From Fictibacillus terranigra (GTDB lineage Bacteria; Bacillota; Bacilli; Bacillales; Fictibacillaceae), in assembly GCF_030412265.1 (NCBI RefSeq), contig NZ_JAUHLN010000001.1, positions 806,001 to 870,000 of the forward strand: 64,000 bases of DNA. Direction: 5' to 3'. The notes under the pieces are model-generated. The model did no database searches, was not told where the DNA came from, and saw only the letters and a list, made by a program, of their open reading frames with translations. This document shows, piece after piece, positions 60,025-64,000 of this stretch. Positions within the stretch are counted from its first letter, which is position 1. Every line of letters begins with the position of its first letter. The translations under genes and the position numbers were made by a program.

Positions 60025-61581
60025 ATGACACCTATTTTTATCGCTGCAGGAATTGTGTTGTTTGTTGTGATTGCACTGGTCTCTGTATTTGTTACAAAAT
60101 ACAAGACGGCTGGCCCTGATGAAGCCCTGATCGTAACGGGCAGTTTCCTTGGCAGCAAGAACGTGAACATCGACGAATCTGGAAACAAGATCAAGATCGT
60201 TCGTGGAGGAGGTACTTTTGTATTCCCGGTCTTCCAGCAGTCCGAGCCGCTGAGCCTGCTTTCCAGCAAGCTGGAAGTCCAAACACCGGAAGTGTACACG
60301 GAACAAGGGGTTCCAGTTACGGCGGATGGTACGGCCATCATCAAAATCGGAAGTTCAATCGGAGAAATCGCAACAGCTGCTGAACAGTTCCTTGGAAAAA
60401 CCAAGCAGGATCGCGAGCTGGAAGCAAGAGAAGTATTGGAAGGCCATCTCCGGTCCATTCTTGGCTCCATGACAGTTGAAGAAATCTATAAAAACCGCGA
60501 TAAGTTCTCTCAGGAAGTTCAGCGCATTGCTTCTCAGGATCTGGCAAAAATGGGCCTAGTAATCGTTTCTTTTACGATTAAAGATGTAAGGGATAAGAAT
60601 GGATACCTTGATGCGCTCGGTAAGCCGCGAATCGCTCAGGTAAAACGCGATGCTGATATCGCAACGGCCGAAGCTGAAAAAGAAACGCGCATCAAAAGGG
60701 CGGAAGCAAATAAAGAAGCACAAAAATCCGAGCTTGAGCGTGCGACAGAGGTTGCCGAAGCTGAAAAGATCAATCAGCTGAAGATTGCTGAATTCCGCAG
60801 GGAGCAGGATATCGCAAAAGCAAAAGCGGACCAGGCATACCACTTGGAGGAAGCACGAGCCAAACAGGAAGTTACGGAACAGCAGATGCAGATCAAGATC
60901 ATTGAGCGCCAAAAACAGATTGAATTGGAAGAAAAAGAAATTGCGAGACGTGAGAAGCAATACGATTCCGAAGTAAAGAAAAAAGCGGATGCAGACCGTT
61001 ATGCGGTAGAGCAGGCGGCGGAAGCGGAAAAGCGAAAACAGCTAGCTGAGGCGGATGCCAATAAATACAGAATTGAGGCAATGGCAACGGCTGAGGCTGA
61101 AAAAGTACGCCTTGAAGGGATTTCCAAAGCGGAAGCCGAACGAGCAAAAGGGGAAACAGAAGCAGAAGTCATCCGTCTAAAAGGTTTGGCCGAAGCAGAA
61201 GCGAAGCAAAAAATTGCAGAAGCCTTTGAAATGTTCGGCCAGGCTGCTATCCTCGATATGATCGTGAACATGCTCCCTGCATATGCAAAAGAAGTGGCTA
61301 GCCCGCTTTCCAACATTGATAAGATTACGGTTGTGGATACAGGCAGCAACGGTGAAAACGGCGGAGCCAATAAAGTAACCGGCTATGCGACAAATCTTAT
61401 GGCATCTCTTCAGGAAACACTCAAGGCCTCATCTGGAATTGATGTGAAAGAGCTGATCGAGAATTTTTCAGGGAAAGGCAATGTGAGACAGAGCCTCAAT
61501 GGACTGCGTTATGATCTTGCTCAAAAAAACAATGAACCAGTCCCGTTTGACCGCAGTGAAGATCCATTGCCGGTAGAATAA
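60025..61581 (+). CDS. floT: Flotillin FloT
   Basis: A 518-residue scaffold of functional membrane microdomains. N-terminal hydrophobic segment (IFIAAGIVLFVVIALVSVFV), SPFH/PHB domain to ~residue 200 (KVNI-type GSKNVNIDES, GTFVFPVFQQSEPLSL, QDLAKMGLVIVSFTIKDV), then a long coiled coil with many EA/AE repeats (ADIATAEAEKETRIKRAEA), and a C-terminal region (IDMIVN-like LDMIVNMLPAYAKEVASPL). Same length and order as B. subtilis FloT (YuaG). In operon with yuaF under an ECF promoter, so cell-envelope stress inducible. Confidence 0.95.
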   Translation: MTPIFIAAGIVLFVVIALVSVFVTKYKTAGPDEALIVTGSFLGSKNVNIDESGNKIKIVRGGGTFVFPVFQQSEPLSLLSSKLEVQTPEVYTEQGVPVTADGTAIIKIGSSIGEIATAAEQFLGKTKQDRELEAREVLEGHLRSILGSMTVEEIYKNRDKFSQEVQRIASQDLAKMGLVIVSFTIKDVRDKNGYLDALGKPRIAQVKRDADIATAEAEKETRIKRAEANKEAQKSELERATEVAEAEKINQLKIAEFRREQDIAKAKADQAYHLEEARAKQEVTEQQMQIKIIERQKQIELEEKEIARREKQYDSEVKKKADADRYAVEQAAEAEKRKQLAEADANKYRIEAMATAEAEKVRLEGISKAEAERAKGETEAEVIRLKGLAEAEAKQKIAEAFEMFGQAAILDMIVNMLPAYAKEVASPLSNIDKITVVDTGSNGENGGANKVTGYATNLMASLQETLKASSGIDVKELIENFSGKGNVRQSLNGLRYDLAQKNNEPVPFDRSEDPLPVE

Positions 61582-61588
61582 AACAACT

Positions 61589-61622
61589 GAGATCCTCCTG
61601 TGGTTGATAGGGGGATCTTCCT
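61589..61622 (+). terminator. Terminator after floT
   Basis: GATCCTCCT / AGGGGGATC with 9-nt loop and T/C-rich tail. Confidence 0.65.
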
Positions 61623-61634
61623 TGTTCCAGAACG

Positions 61635-62273
61635 TTATAAAGGCAGGTAACGCAAAAGGATCTCTAGATCTTCAATGATCATCTTCCCCCCGTAACCTAA
61701 AAAAAGAAGACCGAATAAAAGATCCAAAATCGCTTGGAATCGGGCAATTCCTTCCCGGATAAGCTGCATGCCTATGATAGGGAGAACAGTCAGATACCAG
61801 GAGGAATTGCCAGCCAAAAATATAAGTGCGCTGCCGAATGGCTGTGAAGCGATATGCTCTGCGGTCACAAACTGAGGGAAGATACTAAGAAAAAAAAGAC
61901 TTACCTTTGGATTCAGCAGATTGCTCCAAAAGCCCCGCTGATACGCAAGCAGGGTTGATAATGCCATGGACGTAAGGCTAGCTGGGTGGGCAGATTGAGG
62001 TGAAATTCTTCGAATCATATTATTGCAGCCTAAATAAATTAAATAAGCCGCTCCCGCCATACGGATAAACAAGTATAATAGAGCTGATTCTTTCAATATG
62101 ACTGACAGTCCGAGAACGGCGAGAGTGAGATGCAGGATGAAGCTAGTACGATTTCCTAAAAAAGTAGCGTAGCCCATCCGTGTGCCATGGCTTAATGTAT
62201 GTTTGGTCATTAATAAAAAATCAGGGCCTGGAGAGGCTGCAAGAGCGAGGCCGAGCAAAAATAAAACGAGCAT
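61635..62273 (-). CDS. LysE/RhtB-family amino-acid exporter
   Basis: A 212-residue membrane protein with about six TM helices: FLLGLALAASPGPDFLLMTK (the LysE SPGPD motif), YLFIRMAGAAYLIYLGCNN, and FWSNLLNPKVSLFFLSIFPQF. Exports amino acids or homoserine lactone-type compounds; substrate unknown. GGAGG ribosome site. The usual LysR/Lrp-type regulator is not adjacent. Confidence 0.9.
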   Translation of the reverse strand: MLVLFLLGLALAASPGPDFLLMTKHTLSHGTRMGYATFLGNRTSFILHLTLAVLGLSVILKESALLYLFIRMAGAAYLIYLGCNNMIRRISPQSAHPASLTSMALSTLLAYQRGFWSNLLNPKVSLFFLSIFPQFVTAEHIASQPFGSALIFLAGNSSWYLTVLPIIGMQLIREGIARFQAILDLLFGLLFLGYGGKMIIEDLEILLRYLPL

Positions 62274-62375
62274 GTTTTGCCTCCAATTGTGATGGCTTGT
62301 ATACTCTCACTATATGATTGTCTGTAAGGATTCAGACACAGAAAGAATAATCTAGAAGACCCGGGAGTTGGAACC

Positions 62376-62990
62376 TTGAAACTATTTCATTATCATTTTT
62401 GGACAGATAGAGTAGAAGAGACAGAAACTTTTTATCGGCGACTGGGCTTTCGTGTAGAAGGCAGATACGCAATGGAAAGGGGAACGGTAACTCCTTACCA
62501 TCCTCCATTGGAATGGGATGACTTTCGTGAAAATGCCCTAATCTTCCGCATTATTGAAGTCAGAAAAGGAAATATCAATATAACGTTTGGAGCGGGTAAA
62601 AAGCCAATCTTTGACCACATCGGATATTTAGTAAGCGATGAAGAACTGAAGCAGCTTTGCAATCGTGCTGATGTGATGGGATGGAAAACAGAAGTGGGGG
62701 CCCGCAGAACATTTATTTATACTCCCTACAGGTTTAAGATAGAGCTGCAAACCCGCAAAGATGCAGTAGACGAGGGAGATGCTTATCTGGCCAGACTGGT
62801 AATGGAAAGCCCTGATGAATCATTTGAAAGAGAACTGGAAAGGCTGTTTCACCGGGGAATGGTGGAAATCAGCTTTGTTTCGGGAGCACAGCTTCACCTT
62901 CGGGAGGTTTTTATGAACGGTTTAGAAGGGAGCAGCAAAGATCCGAATAAGGTCATTGTGACGGGTTTAAATGATGAGAAGAGGCACTGA
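62376..62990 (+). CDS. VOC (glyoxalase/dioxygenase-like) superfamily protein
   Basis: A 204-residue protein with two betaalphabetabetabeta modules: LFHYHFWTDRVEETETFYRR and FDHIGYLVSDEELKQLCNRA, likely metal ligands His and Glu (HIGYL, KIELQTR). The C-terminal part (HRGMVEISFVSGAQLHLREV) is extra. Resembles B. subtilis YqjT in outline. Start TTG 62376 after GGGAG. Reaction unknown. Confidence 0.78.
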   Translation: MKLFHYHFWTDRVEETETFYRRLGFRVEGRYAMERGTVTPYHPPLEWDDFRENALIFRIIEVRKGNINITFGAGKKPIFDHIGYLVSDEELKQLCNRADVMGWKTEVGARRTFIYTPYRFKIELQTRKDAVDEGDAYLARLVMESPDESFERELERLFHRGMVEISFVSGAQLHLREVFMNGLEGSSKDPNKVIVTGLNDEKRH

Positions 62991-63013
62991 TACATCAGTG
63001 CCTCCTTTTTTAT
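62984..63013. terminator. Bidirectional terminator
   Basis: GAGGCACTGAT / ATCAGTGCCTC with loop AC and T-run; overlaps the VOC stop and faces the convergent P450. Confidence 0.9.
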
Positions 63014-63174
63014 CGTTTTTTGTTAAGACTTAATGCAGATTTAAGATCAGAGAAACATCTCATACAAAAGGCTGAAACGGATACTCAAATCTTTATTCTT
63101 ACAGCAAGGATGGGATCGCTGTCGATTTTATGAGCCAGCTGGTTTGTGAACAAATGAAGTGCTATCATTTCCAG

Positions 63175-64000
63175 CTAAAGGACGGTCAGCTTGAACTCCT
63201 TTAGTCCGTAAACAAACGTGCTCTGGATCGGTTCAAGCGTAAAATCATCGCTTCTTTTAAATGCAGGGTAGCGTTTTATCCATTCCTGCAGAGCAATCTC
63301 CGCTTCAAGACGGGCGAGCGGTGCTCCAAGGCAGAAGTGGATGCCTTTTCCGAAGGCGAGATGAGGGTTTGGTTTTCTTTTAATATTGAATCGCCCGGCA
63401 TCTTTAAACTGCTGCTCGTCCCGATTGGCTGACCCCATCCATGCTACAACGATGTCTCCGGCTTTAATCCGGGCTTCACCAAGCAGGGTATCTTCTTTAG
63501 CCACACGGCTCATGGCCTGAACCGGAGACCGATACCGAAGCACTTCCTCGATGGCCAGTGGCAGCGTCCCCTCGGTATCTTTAATTATTTCCTCAAAAAC
63601 TTCCGGGAATTCTGTAAAGCAGTAAAAGGCATTGCTGATCAAATTCGTCGTTGTTTCATTTCCTGCAACGAGAAGCAGGATGCAGAATCCGATAATCTCC
63701 TCTTCTGTGAGCACGGCGCCCAGTGCTTTTGCACCAAGCAAAACAGAGATAATATCTTCTCCAGGGGTCTCCCTTTTATTTCTGACAATCTCTTTAAAAT
63801 AGACATACAGCTCATGGTACGTTCTTTGCTGATTTTCTTCCAGAAGCCTGATTGCTTCGGGGCTGTTATCCTTTGGCCCTGCAACTACCCAATTCGACCA
63901 TTCTTTGAATCTGGATTGGTCCTGGAGCGGGACTCCGAGTATTTCAGCGATAACCATGACTGGTAACGGGTAGGAAAATTGTTTTACAACATCAATGTCA
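63175..64000 (-). CDS. Cytochrome P450 (CYP109-like), 5' end cut off by window
   Basis: Haem monooxygenase. The frame is open to the window edge, so the N-terminal third is missing; about 275 codons remain. I-helix oxygen motif LLVAGNETTTNLI, ExxR in IEEVLRYRSPVQ, and the haem Cys in FGKGIHFCLGAPLARLEAE, ending KEFKLTVL. Soluble class I bacterial P450 needing ferredoxin partners. Fatty-acid or terpenoid hydroxylation is typical of CYP109; substrate here unknown. Confidence 0.92.
   Translation of the reverse strand, partial: DIDVVKQFSYPLPVMVIAEILGVPLQDQSRFKEWSNWVVAGPKDNSPEAIRLLEENQQRTYHELYVYFKEIVRNKRETPGEDIISVLLGAKALGAVLTEEEIIGFCILLLVAGNETTTNLISNAFYCFTEFPEVFEEIIKDTEGTLPLAIEEVLRYRSPVQAMSRVAKEDTLLGEARIKAGDIVVAWMGSANRDEQQFKDAGRFNIKRKPNPHLAFGKGIHFCLGAPLARLEAEIALQEWIKRYPAFKRSDDFTLEPIQSTFVYGLKEFKLTVL

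Noticed and set aside
1-64000. CRISPR arrays, prophage, tRNA or rRNA genes, biosynthetic or defence islands
   Set aside because: No repeat arrays, structural RNA cores, phage structural genes or defence modules were found on reading both strands.

Overview
The window is a stretch of chromosome from a low-to-moderate GC, endospore-forming member of the Bacillaceae. The evidence is AGGAGG-type ribosome sites with many TTG starts, CcpA cre boxes, SAM-I (S-box) and purine riboswitches, sigma-B and ECF-type promoters, and many products recognisable as B. subtilis counterparts (SwrC, PurU, YoxD, HxlABR, YwrD/ChrA pair, TrePAR, RsbR family, YezD/CysH/Sat/CysC, SirB, YuaF/FloT). Fictibacillus or a close relative fits, but the genus is an inference. 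I see no rRNA, tRNA, CRISPR array, prophage or plasmid functions.

Layout. 0-9.6 kb: end of an RND pump, purU, a riboswitch-controlled nucleoside transporter, a DUF2087 regulator/GIY-YIG pair leading into a wrecked MATE pump, a DedA protein, a MerR regulator coupled to a broken EamA exporter, a DUF3870 protein and a truncated response regulator. 9.7-12.2 kb: the formaldehyde-fixing ribulose monophosphate genes hxlA-hxlB with a YoxD-type reductase and the divergent activator hxlR. 12.4-17.6 kb: a gamma-glutamyltransferase with two half-size chromate transporters, then a ThrE-type two-component exporter and an MFS pump. 17.8-25.2 kb: a graveyard of broken genes (beta-helix protein, IS fragment, S-box-controlled sodium/solute symporter, SDR) around an intact aryl-alcohol/aldehyde dehydrogenase pair under a cre site. 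25.4-34 kb: a tiny Ser-tract/Cys-rich protein, a distant CorA-like membrane protein, and a tricarboxylate transport operon (tctCBA) with a CitA/DcuS-type two-component system and an AbrB-family permease.

34-42.3 kb: an MFS pump with its MarR regulator, a ComB-like phosphatase, two overlapping tiny ORFs, the trehalose operon treP-treA-treR with twin TreR operators, and an RsbR-family stressosome protein. 42.4-48.6 kb: a NupC-type transporter, an IS3 relic lying inside a terminator-like inverted repeat, a GDSL hydrolase, a KGG-repeat stress protein with a sigma-B promoter, a TrkA_C membrane protein, an ArsB/NhaD-type transporter and an L,D-transpeptidase. 48.8-51.6 kb: a YdbM-like acyl-CoA dehydrogenase and a reduced copper locus (csoR-copZ plus a broken copper-locus protein). 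51.6-59.2 kb: TauE/SafE permease with an attenuator-like leader, opposite an S-box-controlled assimilatory sulfate operon: yezD, cysH, sat, cysC, siroheme sulfite/nitrite reductase (5' frameshift), DUF3906, SUMT and sirB. 59.3-64 kb: an ECF-type promoter with yuaF-floT, a LysE exporter, a VOC protein and a P450 cut by the window edge.

No single undescribed defence or biosynthetic system stands out. The most unusual items are regulatory: a guanine-type riboswitch with abnormal loops, an S-box on a symporter stopped by one nonsense codon, an attenuator-like TauE leader, orphan palindromes, a 16-bp tandem duplication that breaks a gene, an IS relic in a terminator, and several tiny genes that ordinary gene calling would miss. 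All identifications come from reading motifs and recalled families; no database search was possible.
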